A stretch of DNA of 64,000 bases from Galeruca laticollis (taxonomy: Eukaryota; Arthropoda; Insecta; Coleoptera; Chrysomelidae): the NCBI GenBank assembly GCA_963921935.1, contig OY998175.1, positions 161,818,809 through 161,882,808 of the forward strand. Reading direction: 5' to 3'. Under the pieces are notes generated by a model. The model was given only the letters and a program-made list of their open reading frames with translations, was not told the origin of the DNA and did not search any database. Made by a program: the position numbers and the translations under genes. The stretch's first letter is position 1, and each line of letters starts with the position of its first letter. Shown one piece after another: positions 11,274 through 25,352 of this stretch.

Positions 11274-13042
11274 GTGTAATTGTGAGTGTTGGTGTAGTGG
11301 TAGTGAATAGTGTGTTCAGTATTGTAAAATATGTTTACATAACAAAAAAAATGAAACCACTTTGCTGAAATAATGTTAAAAAGTCACAAGATACACAAAT
11401 CACACAATCAACAAACTTTGTTTGGAAAGTAAACACTGACCAACCCTAACAAGATGGCGATATTACGTCATCACTCCGGTCTTCTATTAGGCTTTATTCA
11501 TAAGGATTCCTTTTGACTTCTGACAGCGGTTAAAAAATCTTGACACAAATAGTTTTCAAAGCGTTTTTTCATTTGCATTTAGATATATTCTATAAAATCG
11601 ATTTTTTTCAAAGCCCCTAATCTATTTATTTGTATTTTAAGGTGAGTAACTTCATATTCATGATGTATTTAAAGCACAACATTAAATATTGCCAGCATAA
11701 CCTTTCTATGTTTACGGTCAGATTTATCATGTCTAAGAATTCATGTACCGCGAATATTGGGTATACTGTAAGCAAATCTGACAATATTAGAACTACAATA
11801 TCTTATCTGGCTAATAATTTTAATACACTTGTCTTGACTATCACATTCTAAATTTCACAAAATTGTCACGGACCACGTAATAAATACATTTGTATAAAAT
11901 CATGTATTAGTATTATCCCACAGCAGTTCTGGTAGTTTCGTATTCCTATAATTAATTATTATTAAACCATGTAATAAAGCTCAATTAGTTTATTTGAGTT
12001 AAATAAATAAATAAATTTGAAATCTCGAATTTCTTAAAAAGCTAATGCAAAATTATGTAAGTATCAACAGTTATATGCGTTTTCTGCTCAAAAATATACT
12101 ATGACAAGATAATTCAAATAGTGAGAATATTTACGCACGCGACAAAGTTTCAGTAGCCACTTAAAGACTTCTTATCGTTTTGATTCATTTCGTGTGGTTG
12201 TCGGTTATAACGTCAGGGTAAAGGTCAATTAGGTGGAGTTTTGCCAAATTTCACACGTCAAATTTTATTCTTCTAACAATTTTCTTCAGTTTACTGCACC
12301 ATAGATATGTTGTTCTTTCTTCTTGCATGGCTTGGTATAAGTGACGTCTTCAAGTTTCACTTTGTCTTCTTATAATATTGTTCTGTTCATCGTGCCATAT
12401 GTTTTTACTTTATTTTCGTTAAAATACATAACCTTGCTCAGTTCAATTTTAGAATAATTGTGCGATTACGTTTTCTACCATGATCTTGCTTAATTTGTGT
12501 ATTCTCTCATCTAATATATCAATCAACGCTCGAGCTTATTTCTAACATATTTGTTAAAAATATATACACGATATACACTTTCGGACCAACTATATGAGAA
12601 CATTTAATTCAAAAAAACATTCGCTGATATATCGCGCACAAATTGGTGACCTCCGAAAATCTATAGATAACTTTGCGAGATCTTACCCACATAGCAGCCG
12701 CTTCATCTTGTTTATTTTGGAAAGATTCCCTACTGTAATTTCGAGATAGGATCATATTTTAATCACTTTGAGCACTACCTATCTCAACTCATTGAAAATC
12801 TTACCTCAACTGTGGATCTAGTCATGTTTTACGGAAAATATCTCCCACCGAAAAAGCGATACGTAAGAAGTTTGAGTTTTTTTTTAAATTCGGGAAAACA
12901 TGCATGAAATGTTAGCACTGCAAGTATTATTAACAAGTCGTTGAAAAATGCGACGTTTTGAACGTTTTTACAGGATTCAGGTGGGAAGTTGAGGTATTTC
13001 TATGATGGCTGATTGTCCAATGCTTTATTCAAATAATATAAT
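11274..13042. other. AT-rich stretch without recognised genes
   Basis: Only short chance frames are present. I see no domain, repeat array or transposon end that I can support. Confidence 0.4.
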
Positions 13043-13052
13043 CTCTCTCCCC

Positions 13053-13122
<70 letters not shown>
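13043..13122. repeat. Compound microsatellite (CT)n then (TA)n
   Basis: A CT tract of about 30 bases runs directly into a TA tract of about 50 bases. It abuts the 3' end of Penelope-like element 2, and an (AT)n tract lies at the other end of that element. Confidence 0.95.
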
Positions 13123-13128
<6 letters not shown>

Positions 13129-13186
13129 ATCAAAATTCTCAATTGGGTCTTCAGCCAAAGGAGAAATAAAAAGTGGACTCTTTATT

Positions 13187-13230
13187 CTGTTCAAGCTTTC
13201 GAGACTTTATTAACTCTTCATCAGGAACTC
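13187..13230 (-). ncRNA. Hammerhead-ribozyme-like motif, Penelope element 2
   Basis: Read on the minus strand: GTTC, CTGATGA, a stem (GAG pairing with CTC after one extra A), CGAAAGCTT, then GAAC. GTTC and GAAC can form stem I. Stem III would be only about two base pairs, as in the minimal hammerheads reported from Penelope elements and some satellites, which tend to act as dimers. Confidence 0.42.
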
Positions 13231-13459
13231 TACAATAAATGATTAAATGTCAAAATACAAATAACAAGAATTGAATATTATTACATACGAAAGTGAGGTT
13301 AAATATGTTTGACGCAAATAAAATGTACATAACTGACGCAATTCTTACGAAATCACCAAAACGTGTGATAAATGCATTATATTTATAAACAAGTATTAAA
13401 TATTAAAAGGAAAAGATAAAAATAATTCAATCACGTGTCCAGGAACACGAGGAATTTAT

Positions 13460-15843
13460 TTATTTATGATTTGACAACTGACACAAACACAGAATCCAAA
13501 CTCTGTCAACAAAATTCAGTGATGCTAATATGTATTGATACATGAAAGAAAGAGGAAAAGGTTTAACAACTGAAATTAATTGTGAAATATTAAAGTTAGT
13601 GTTTGTAATATAAGACGGAAGACTAAGAAGGTAAGAGTAAATAATGCTGAGGTTATCAATATCAGTTCTGGCATTCATAGCTTTAGGTTCTTTAAAAATG
13701 TGACACATCTCCAAAAACGTTCCCTTAGTGAGATTGGACTCGCGATCTAACACAGTGACACCATCGTAATCAGGTATGTGATCCATAGACAAAGTTTGAC
13801 TTGCCAAAGTGCAAGTTTCTCTGAAATTTCTAATATCACTCTTATGTGAAAATACGGTCTTTAAGCCTGCGTTTAGTTTGACCGATGTATTTCTTATCAC
13901 ACTGCGAACATGGAATGCAATAAATCACATTGGGATCTTTATCTTTGATTTTTGAAAAAATGTTCTGAATTGTGAGAATGTTCTTACTAGCTAACAGAAT
14001 TGAAGGAAATTTTGAAAAAATCTTTTCAAATTTATGATTGATAGTGTGAATGTTTGGTAACGAAAGATACTGTCTAGGTAAATTTCGATTTAACGGAGCG
14101 CTATTAGAAGGAGGCTCATCACCAAAGATCAACAAAGAATAAACCAGTCTTCTAGGATAACCACTGTTAATGAAAAATATTGAAAGTTTTCTTAAATTTT
14201 GAGCACGTAACGAAGTGTGACTAGTCTTGATAACTCTGTTTTTCATGCCAAGAACGAGGTTAATTTTTTGTTTATGTTGGTGATACGATTCATAATGTAA
14301 GAATCTACCTGAGGCTCCAGGTTGGTATACCAACTATTAATAAGTGTGTTATCCACTCTCCTGATCACTTTAGTATCTAGGAAAGGGACACTGCAATTTT
14401 CATCTGCTCCCTCGATCGTGAACTGTAAGGATTCATGATAAGAGTTGAACACAAGTAACACCTGTTCTAAACTGTTTTGTGGGACACTTAATATTATATC
14501 ATCCACATACTTTTTTAAGAAAGGAACGTTGAATGGAATTTGTTTGTATATAGTGTTATCAAACCTAAAGACGGTAGTATCGTACAAGAATTCAATCAAT
14601 TCGAGGAACAATCTTTGAGAAATTCTACTATGCGATGATATCTCACTCCAATGTCTGACAATGCTATCTTTGACCAATGAAACAGTGCCATTATTATACA
14701 AAGAAACCACATCTAAGCTGATAATTATGTAATTTTGAGGAAGTTGAAATTCGTTAATGAATGTACTGAATTCGAAAGAGTCTGCTATGAAATAATCATT
14801 GTTGGAGCTGTATGATACTGTTGAAAGATCTGTCACAAGCTGAGCAACACCTCTGTTAATACTATTGACACCAGAAATGATAGGTCTAAGTTGTAAAGTA
14901 GGTTTGTGAATATTTGGAAGGCCATACAATATGCTGCAAGTGCCATTGTAGAACCTATACTTCATTTCCTCCCCCTCGAAATCACTTTCTTTCTCTCCAA
15001 TTCTGATACTAATTCATTTGATTTCTGTTGGATGGTATTATGAGGATCTCTATTTAAAGGTTGGTAGTAGGTGGTATTACTTAAAGTGTTATTAGCTAGT
15101 GAAGTGTATTGTTCTTGTGACATGGCTGTGGTGACTTTCATTTTGTCTGATTGGATAACTCTCAAGTGAGGGTTATCTTTTAGAAACTTTTTGAAATTTA
15201 AGTAGCTATTATAAAAATAATTGTTAGAGTTCGAATTAGAATGTAAAAAGTTAGTGATTATGTTAGTTGTTTGTGTTAATACTATATTTCTTTCATTGTC
15301 TGAAATTCGCTGTGATATAAGATCAACATCAGCTAAAAAACTAGGAATATTGATGTCACTAACCCTTGGTTCTATACTGAATTTAGGCCATAGAGCTAAG
15401 AAATTTGAAATGACAAACGGAATGTCTGTGTCTGTTAAGTTTTTTAGCCAACTGCTTGGTGCGATAATTTTATAAAGATAATTCTGTTTAAGTTTGTTAA
15501 ATTATAGTATGTTACGATTCTTAATTTGGAAGAAGTGTCGATTGTAAGAAATAGATTGTCTTTTATAAAATTCTTTTACAATGTCATATGGTAAAATATT
15601 ATTGATTTCTGATTTAGTAATAGTCAACGCTTTCTCCAAACTTCGAATACTATCATGTGTGATTTTAATTTGCAATTTAAGAAGATTATTCCTTAACCTG
15701 TGATTGAACTGTGTTGCAAAATGTAGTGTTCTTCCTACAGCAGCGGCAGTGAGGTCTGCAACATTCTTGACACTATGTGTAATGTGTTGTGAAATGATGT
15801 TGGTTTTTTTGCATTTCATAAGAAAAGTGCACCTATTTCGCAA
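13460..15843 (-). pseudogene. Penelope-like RT and GIY-YIG endonuclease, broken
   Basis: On the minus strand there are four blocks. They are a 113-codon N-terminal block (15843-15502), a middle block (15165-14962), an RT block (14965-14243) and a block with the linker and GIY-YIG endonuclease (14333-13842, continuing 13900-13460). RT landmarks are LYGLPNIHKP, LRPIISGVNS, IISLDVVSLY (first Asp) and FLKKYVDDIILSV (YVDD). The endonuclease shows VIYCIPCSQCDKKYIGQTKR, a GIY-YIG signature preceded by a Cys pair. Between YKQIPF and FLKKYVDD about 50 residues normally found in the family are missing, including the segment with the conserved G-SP-A motif. Frame changes separate the blocks, so it is a dead copy. 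Confidence 0.85.
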
Positions 15844-15940
15844 AAAGCAAGTCTGCTATTAATGTTAGACATTTTCTTGAGTTTGTTCATCGTAGTGTAA
15901 CCAAAACGGATTCTGATGTTATGATAAAAACCCATATCTA

Positions 15941-18065
<2,125 letters not shown>

Positions 18066-18068
18066 GTT

Positions 18069-18122
<54 letters not shown>
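18066..18122. repeat. (AT)n microsatellite
   Basis: About 55 bases of AT dinucleotides. It is followed at once by AAAGAAGAAGTTGAGTAATA, which matches the terminus of Penelope element 2. This suggests a third Penelope end. Confidence 0.95.
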
Positions 18123-18126
<4 letters not shown>

Positions 18127-18460
18127 AAGAAGTTGAGTAATAATATATAAGCCATTTTCAAGAAGATTTCTGACAACAAGGCCTCAATCTGACTACTGCT
18201 CGTGTCAGCGTCTTATGAGGTGTCAGGGCCTCAATCTGCCTACTCTCCGATCTCAAAAGACTGATCTTAGAAGGTGTCCGAAAGTCAATCTGCCTACTTT
18301 CTGAACTTAAAAGACGGCTTGACTCTTGGTGGTGCCGTGTATTTATATCCTGTTCAGTGGCGGGGTGATGGCGCGTCTTTCAGCTATTGGTTGGTTTAGG
18401 CGGGATATGTACAACGGGCGTGACGTTTGATGATGTCGGGTCCTATTGCGTGATGATAGA
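18123..18460. repeat. GC-richer transposon fragment with ~53-bp tandem repeats
   Basis: Three diverged units of about 50-55 bases start near 18180, 18230 and 18282, each containing TCAATCTGNCTACT. They are followed by a single-copy part with GGCGGGGTGATGGCGCG. The block begins with the Penelope-like terminus at 18123, so it may belong to a Penelope element. On the minus strand a TATAAATA lies at about 18340. No coding is recognised. Confidence 0.55.
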
Positions 18461-18960
18461 AAGAAGCGGTTTCTAGATAGAATCGAATTTTCTACTGTCA
18501 TCTCTTAATATGTTCAATGAGTGTGGTCTTTTTTCCTAATTCGATAGCTTCTCCTATGTACCTGGAGGTTTGTAAATGGACTCGGGCGATGGTTTTAGTT
18601 TTATCGGACTATCGAATAATATCGATAGTTTTTATAACTATCGTTAGTTTCCGATAGTTTTATAATCGTTTTATTTTTCACCCGTGAATGAAGCTGTTTC
18701 TCTGAAAGTGCAGCCACGCCGCGATGCCACACTCATATTTCTCCGTATATACTTAATGGTTTACTATGCTCACATTCTGATCGTCAAGTTGATCATTTGA
18801 ACCATTTAAAATTCAAATGTTTGGTCTCGTGTTGAGGAGGCACTTATGGAAACTAACTTTTCTTTTATTACGGGGCGTTTACGACCATTAAAGTAAAAAC
18901 TAATGGTTAAACGTTACAATAGACATTCAAACTTGTCCGAGAATTCATAGAAATGTGGAC
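18461..18960. other. Non-coding stretch with a cluster of TATCG/CGATA motifs
   Basis: Between about 18600 and 18670 the motif CTATCG/CGATAG occurs repeatedly, including TATCGATAG. The rest has no recognisable feature. Confidence 0.4.
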
Positions 18961-19066
18961 AGGGTGTCCCAAGATTTTTTTACAGGTATTAACGAATAGG
19001 TTTATTTGAAAATTGGGTAATGTTTTTGGGACCTACAGTAATTTCATCCGAGGTACACAGGGTATC

Positions 19067-20803
19067 CCCAGCAAACACAAATGTATATGTTACATAAAAA
19101 TATATAACAGAGGAGGAATGGTTTTTATATAAAACGTTTTTATATTTTTTATGTAGTATTTATGTAACAAATCTTTATAAATTTTGTTATATATTCTCAA
19201 TATTTATATTATAAAATGTTTTATATATTGAATATATCTAATTTTATATCTATTCAAGATGTAAATTCTGCTATACATAAATATGAAATTTTTAGTAAAT
19301 AAATACAAATCACTATCTAACTAAAGTACTTTTCAAGATAATATTTTCGTTTTAACTTACAACTTAGACATGATTTAACAATAATTCCCTCTGCAGGGAG
19401 TCGTTAATCCGAAACAAATACCGCCGCCCAGTTATGCACTTAGGGCTCAAGTAGATTTTGTAATAATATCAAATAAAATACACATCTTTAATCCTCTGAC
19501 CACAGGTAGTAAGTCAAGACAAAATATCTTGAAATGGATTAATTATCACTTATTATCTGTTGAAATTTATTTATATTCGAATACCTACTTAGATTAATAT
19601 AAATTATGAATTTTAGGCAAAATAACTGTTTAAAACAAAAAAAATTGAAAGACTCCTGTGATTTATCTATAAGACAGTAAAACGATACGTAGTACAATCT
19701 TACAATGGTGACGGTGAACCAGAAATACATAATTTAGAGACATCTCACTAATTGTTAGGACATACAACTAACTACAAAATGAGGAACTCAAAATCAATTA
19801 AGTTATTTCAAGGTATTGTTACTATATGAATTATTTATTTAATACAATTAATATATACCTACATTTTTAGAAACGATACTGAAACAGTTTAATATGACAT
19901 GCACTGATTTTGATCAAATCACCTTGGTGTGGATAAGGTTAAGTAAAGAGACTCCAGAGGGAAAAGAAGGGCGTAACCCTTCAAAACAGTGGATAATATC
20001 CCTTAATATTGCCCACTCGCTTACAAGTGGACCTCGAAAAGTCTTCTAAGAGAATATTTTACATGGTTAATTATTGTTTTGTTTTTGAATATTCATTTGT
20101 TTTGCATTATTTTTTTATTTTTATAATCATTTAGTTTTTGAATATTTTTAGTTTTGCAATATTTTTTTTCATTAGATGTTCTGTTTTTAGTTTCTCTTTT
20201 TTATGTTGAAATAAATGTATTTATATGCATCTATTTGCTGTTTTTTAGTTTCTAGGTACTAGCTACTAAATTCCAAAATTAAATTGTATTAAGTTGCTTT
20301 AAGTTTGAAATATTCATAAGGTAGGTATTGGATAATATAGTAACAATAGTTCCTTAATCTTTTGGCCATCAACACTACTAAAAATATTGTATTTCATTTC
20401 ATCTATGAAAAATAATGTTTTAACAGATTTTTCTGAATTTATTATAAATTAAGAATTTTGCTAAATTTTTTCATAGATTCAATGAAATAAAATATTTTAG
20501 GTAAAGGGTGAAGCAAAAGAAAACTTTTGTTGCATCTATATTATGTAATATTTAATACATAAATATTCTCTAGATATTATCTCATTTTTACATATATATT
20601 ACATAGTAATTTGGAGATATTTGAGATATAATTTATAGTATATATTTCTTATATCATTATTGTTCTCTAGCTGTTCCGGCCTTTGTCAGCATTCAATACA
20701 TAAATATTATCTAGTTGTGACTTCAATTTTATATAACTGTGACTTTTATATTTCAAGAAATATGTAACATATATGTATTCAATATGTATCTGTGTTTGTT
20801 GGG
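19067..20803. mobile_element. Non-autonomous transposon with CCCA(G/A)CAAACACA ends, nested in the mariner-like element
   Basis: The insertion starts CCCAGCAAACACAAAT and ends with the reverse complement of CCCAACAAACACAGAT. It sits between two copies of TC (19065-19066 and 20804-20805). The host sequence is proved by the uninterrupted right inverted repeat of the mariner-like element, which reads straight through GGGTATCTGTGACG. The 1737-bp element is very AT-rich. It has repeated TATGTTACATA/TATGTAACA-like motifs near both ends and no recognisable coding sequence. Confidence 0.82.
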
Positions 20804-21226
20804 TCTGTGACGTCATCATGGAAGCAGGGATGTCATCGCAATGAAAAAAATTCAATGGAAGGGGGGATCAAACTTAGCACAAATGAAAGGGTTTTTTTAT
20901 TTCAAATTCAACGGTGTATCACAGTGAGGGTACTCAAGTAGATAATTATACCAAATTTTCAATTTCTTGTTTATTTGCAACAATAACCAGTGATCGTTTA
21001 AATGCCGCAATTATCATGTCCGGATTCACTTCAGATAGGCCTATTTTTACTTTTTAACTAGTTTTTATAAATGCCAAAGATAACAGTTGGCGTTGGAATT
21101 CTACTTTTATCGCTTTGTGACTGATATTAGTAAAATCTAATGTCACATTCATTGTTGTCACTTTCTAAATACTCATATCTGGTACCGTTTTAAAACAATA
21201 CATAGTGTGAAAACTCCGAAGTTCAA

Positions 21227-22219
21227 ATGCCAGTCCTATTCACAACGAATAAAAATGTAGATATGTTGCTAATCTATGGTGAGTGTAGGATGAATTCTCG
21301 AAATGCTCAGGCCTTATACCAGGAGCGTTTTCCCGAAAGAAGAACACCTTCTCATATGACTTTTGCTATGGTTGAAGAAAAGACGCGGCAAGGTTCATTT
21401 CCAAACTCAACGCATAGTAATCATAACAAACCAATTTAGACCGAACAGAATGTGGTGAATGTTTTAGCATATGTAGCGGTTAATCCCCATGTGTCCATCC
21501 GAACCATTGCTGCAGAAATTGGTGTTTCTACAAGGTCAGTTCATAGACTGTTAAAAACCCACCATTACCACTAGTTATGATGCAAGACACTCACAATGTG
21601 TTGAGTAAAATTTTGTGGAGTGATGAAGCGCGTTTTCATAATAATGGTGTCTTGAATCGCCATAACTTTCACTATTGGTCAGTGGAAAATCCGCGGTGGG
21701 TAAGGGAAACTCGCTTTCAAACCAGATGGGGAGTTAATGTTTGGTGTGGATTATTCAATGGTCGATTAGTAGGCCCATATTTTTTTAAGGTTATATCAAT
21801 GGTCAGAGATATTTAAATTTTCTAGAAAATGACCTAACTGCGTTATTGGAAAATATTTTTTTAAAGAAAGAAGAGATATGATATGGCAGCAAGATGGCGC
21901 ACCCTCACATAATAGCGGTATTGTAGTAAATTATTTTAATGCTAGATTTCCAAACAAATGAATAGGAGCTTATAGACCCTTTCAATGGCCTCGACGATCG
22001 CCGGTACTGTCACCCCTAGATTTTTTTGTATGGAGATTCTTAAATGAGCTTGTTTATAATGAAAAACCTGTAGGCACGAACGATTAAACAAATAAAATTA
22101 GACAAGCTTGTAATAACCTTATGCAACAGATGATACATGCAGCATGTACACGTGAACTACTTAGATGGTTCGATGCTTGTGTTGTTGCAGATGGAGGCCA
22201 TTTTGAACATCTTTTATAA
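21227..22219 (+). pseudogene. Mariner-like transposase with N-terminal DUF4817 helix-turn-helix
   Basis: From ATG at 21227 the frame encodes the DUF4817-type N terminus (ending in FPERRTPSHMTF and a stop at 21437). Coding continues with a helix-turn-helix (VSIRTIAAEIGVSTRSVHRL). Then come ILWSDEARFHNNG (first catalytic Asp, 21610s), VNVWCGLFNGRLVGPYFF, WQQDGAPSHNS (second Asp, 21880s) and RRSPVLSPLDFFVW (third acidic position, 22000s). The end is DGGHFEHLL. Stops and frameshifts near 21437, 21815, 21860 and 22085 inactivate it. The order matches the DDE_3 transposases common in insect genomes. Confidence 0.88.
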
Positions 22220-22511
22220 AATCACTGTAAAAGCGAAATTTTCTGGTTATTGTTGCGAATAAACATTAAACTGAAAATTTGGTGTAGTTATCCACTTGAG
22301 TACCCTCACTGTGATACACTGTTAAATTTGAAATAAAAAGCTCTTTCATTTTTTTCAATGTGATGACGTCCCTGCTTCTATGATGACGTCACAGATACCC
22401 TGTATACCTCGGATGAAATTACTGTAGGTACCAAAAACATTACCCAATTTTCAAATAAACCTATTAGTTGATTCCAGAGTTACAGTCTGTAAAAAAGTCT
22501 TAGGACACCCT

Positions 22512-24089
22512 ATATATAGCATGTCATATCACAACAGGATGATTATTACTTGAGAGGCGCATCCTCACAGGGATATAAACCTAAAAACCTACACAATACT
22601 AGTTACTTATCTAGTACTGTGAATAAAACTCAAATGGATGATATTCTCCTACTTATCTAGTAATTATTTGGTTCAAAATATTTGCGATAGATGTCGATAG
22701 TAGTACTGAATCGGCTTTTACTTATTCAACATATTTTCTCTCTCTGTCTTTCCATTCTTGACGATTCAAAGAAACACATCTCTGGATCATTTGTTTGGCT
22801 GTTTTGATTTCAAATATTTCAACTTTTTGTGAGCACAGAAACCTTATCTTTGTTTTTTAGGTTGCATCCAAACAACTCTTGCTGACATAAGTATTTCCAT
22901 TTGAGTGTAGATTTTTAGTATTTAAGCGTTTCATAAGTGTTTTTGAAAGGAATAAATTGTTAAAAAGTAAGTAATCGTATCAACCCGATATCAAAAATGA
23001 TAGTTATGATAATGTATATTATCCTACAATCCGTATTTTTTATTTTAAAAGCTATGTTTGGGGTTAATGTGAAAATATAAGATAAATTCTCCTGAAATCC
23101 TGTTTTAATGATAATATGGGTTTGTTAGTGAAAAATGCTTAATTGAAGTGAAGTGACCTTTCAAGTATCAGAATGAAAAAAAAATAAAACCGCTCTGAAA
23201 AGACAAGAATTACATACTTCATTTTGATGAAAATACCATAGTGATAATTGAGAAATATAACTATTATCACCTGATATAAGGTGCATTACATATTGCATGA
23301 AAGGACATGTGCTATTTAATAATATGGATACCAAGTGATAGCATTGTGGGAATTGCTAGAAATCAAGAATGGAAGAAAAATTAACATACTTTGAAAAACA
23401 TTCTTCCTTTCAAAATTTGTACCATTTATACTAACATAATAAAATGTTTTCATAATTATAAATTTTTGTTTGTTTCTTGCTAAGAAAATTAAATTGCGGA
23501 AAAGTTGCAAATTTACATTATTAGAAATAGGCCATTTAATCTGAAATCACAGAACGTCGTATCACAGCTTTGCCTCAATCTAACCATATTTGTATCAGTT
23601 TCAGAGTTTCTGTTGGTTGCTTTCAAATTTTATTTGACATGTAGGATCTTTTTTCTACTACATGTGTAAATATATTCAATTTTATCTAAAAACAAATAAT
23701 ATAAACAAAAAGTTTCCAAATTTCTTTATTACACAGAGAAGTATTAACTTGTAAGACAACGTCTTACAGTTAATAGAAAGAGGAAAGAAAGGTAAAGTGA
23801 GGAATTTCAATAGCAAACGTTTAAAAAAACTTACAAAGCAACTGTAACAACTAATAAAAAATGTAAAGCGAAAGATCTGTATTGACGAATAATAATGTAT
23901 ATATTATAGGAAGATTAATATATACAGTACAAAAGTAAGCATACAATCAACATGTATAAGTTTGCTTCTGCCTTGTTTGCAAAGATTGATCATGTGTGTT
24001 GTGGAGATTGGAACTGAAACATTTTTCCTTCATTGTTCACAAAAATAGTTGACTCATTTTCTTTTTTCCATCTATAGAATGACAGATAC
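22512..24089. other. AT-rich stretch without recognised genes
   Basis: No supported coding sequence. 22735-22778 (TTTTCTCTCTCTGTCTTTCC...) recurs in the same orientation at about 25130-25172, so this region contains copies of a dispersed repeat. Confidence 0.4.
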
Positions 24090-24170
24090 ACATATGTTTG
24101 ATCACCTGAATGGTAAATAATTTTTTTGTTTTTATATAATAATTGTTATTCGTATTATTACTTTTCCATC
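24090..24170 (+). pseudogene. Duplicate of a Mutator-like gene exon end and intron start
   Basis: TTTGATCACCTGAATGGTA followed by T-rich sequence and TTGTTATTCGTATTATT matches 25893-25970, the exon-intron boundary of the Mutator-like relic. This is an isolated, diverged fragment of a second copy. Confidence 0.6.
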
Positions 24171-24341
24171 TAACCCATCTAATATGCGAGAAAAGTATTG
24201 GTTTACCCCAAGAAAAATTGGAATTTTGGATTTTTTGAGTTATTTTTACGTTTTTCACTAAGAACAACCCAAAAAAATTGTTTTTAGAAAAAAAAATCCT
24301 GTATGTATGTCGTCGTCGTCGGCCACTTTTCGTAACATGTC

Positions 24342-25100
24342 TTGTTAACACACTACAGCCTCCGAAGTGCAACAAGTCTACAATTTCATGATTAAATATT
24401 GTTTAGGACATCTCAGAGAAGACTCATATTGATTTTTAGCTCACTACTTGAAGTACGACATTTTTGGAGAAATTTTAGTTTGTTAGCACGATACAGCCTC
24501 CGGAGTGTATACAAATGACCAATTTCATGATTGGATATTATTCAGAGCATCATATAGATGAACCTTATTGATTTTGAGCTTACTAGAGCTAGTACAACGG
24601 ATGCTATGGTACCTGAAGTGCAACAGTTTTGGAGAAATTTTGGGTTGTTAGAACGATACAGCCTCCGGAGTGTATACAAGTGACCAATTTTATAATTGGA
24701 TATTTTGCAGACTGTCTCACAGGTGAACCCTATTGATTTTCAGTTGACTAGAGCTAGTACAACGGGTGCTATGGTACCTGAAGTGCCACATTTTTGGAGA
24801 AATTTCGGGTTGTTAGCACGATATAGCCTCCGGAGTGTATAAAAATGACCGATTTCATGAATGGATATTATTCAGAGCATCTTATAGATGAACCTTATTC
24901 ATTTTCAGCTCACTAGAGCTAGTATAACGGATGCTATGGCACCTGAAGTGCAACATTTTTGGTGAAATTTTGGGTTGTTAGATACAGCCTCCGGAGTGTA
25001 TACAAGTGACCAATTTTATAATTGGATATTTATCAGAGTCTCTCACAAGTGAACCCTATTGATTTTCAGCTCACTAGAGCGAGTATAACGGGTCCAATAA
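24342..25100. repeat. Satellite-like tandem array, 165-bp unit
   Basis: The phrase TTGTTAG-ACGATACAGCCTCCGGAGTGTA recurs at about 24480, 24645, 24810 and 24975, spaced exactly 165 bases. A shorter first unit starts at 24342. Alternate units resemble each other more: units with CATATAGATGAACCTTATT and ACGGATGCT alternate with units with TCACAGGTGAACCCTATT and ACGGGTGCT. This implies a 330-bp higher-order repeat. No reading frame is conserved across units. Confidence 0.9.
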
Positions 25101-25352
25101 ATCCCGATATACTACAATTGTACAACCCTATTTTCTCTCTGTCTTTCCACTCTTGACGGTTCAAACAAACGTACGGATATACCTACTATGAGCTCCAATT
25201 TATATTACAATATTGAAAATGAACTGGGACATGTAAATACAATTTTAAACACAAATAGATAAAAATGTAATATTTTTGGTATGTAAAATATGAGATTATT
25301 ATGTTCAAAATCGTTTTAGGAATAGGAAGACTCTCTTGTAAGAACCATAGAA

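Larger units (their letters stand above)
18961..22511 (+). mobile_element. Mariner-like DNA transposon (DUF4817/DDE_3 type) with long inverted repeats
   Basis: The left end AGGGTGTCCCAAGA... at 18961 is matched by the reverse complement of the right end at 22511. Long inverted blocks follow, including TTTATTTGAAAATTGGGTAA, ACCTACAGTAATTTCATCCG and TATCACAGTGAGGGTACTCA. The left repeat is split by another element at 19067-20803. The transposase relic lies at 21227-22219. Confidence 0.83.

Noticed and set aside
13000..13194. 64-codon minus-strand frame rich in Tyr-Ile and Arg-Glu repeats
   Set aside because: It is the translation of the (CT)n/(TA)n microsatellite.
24037..24375. 112-codon minus-strand frame
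   Set aside because: It spans the duplicated Mutator intron and satellite start. There is no domain, and composition explains it.
24342..25100. CRISPR-like regular spacing
   Set aside because: Units are contiguous 165-bp repeats without unique spacers, in a eukaryotic genome. It is a satellite.
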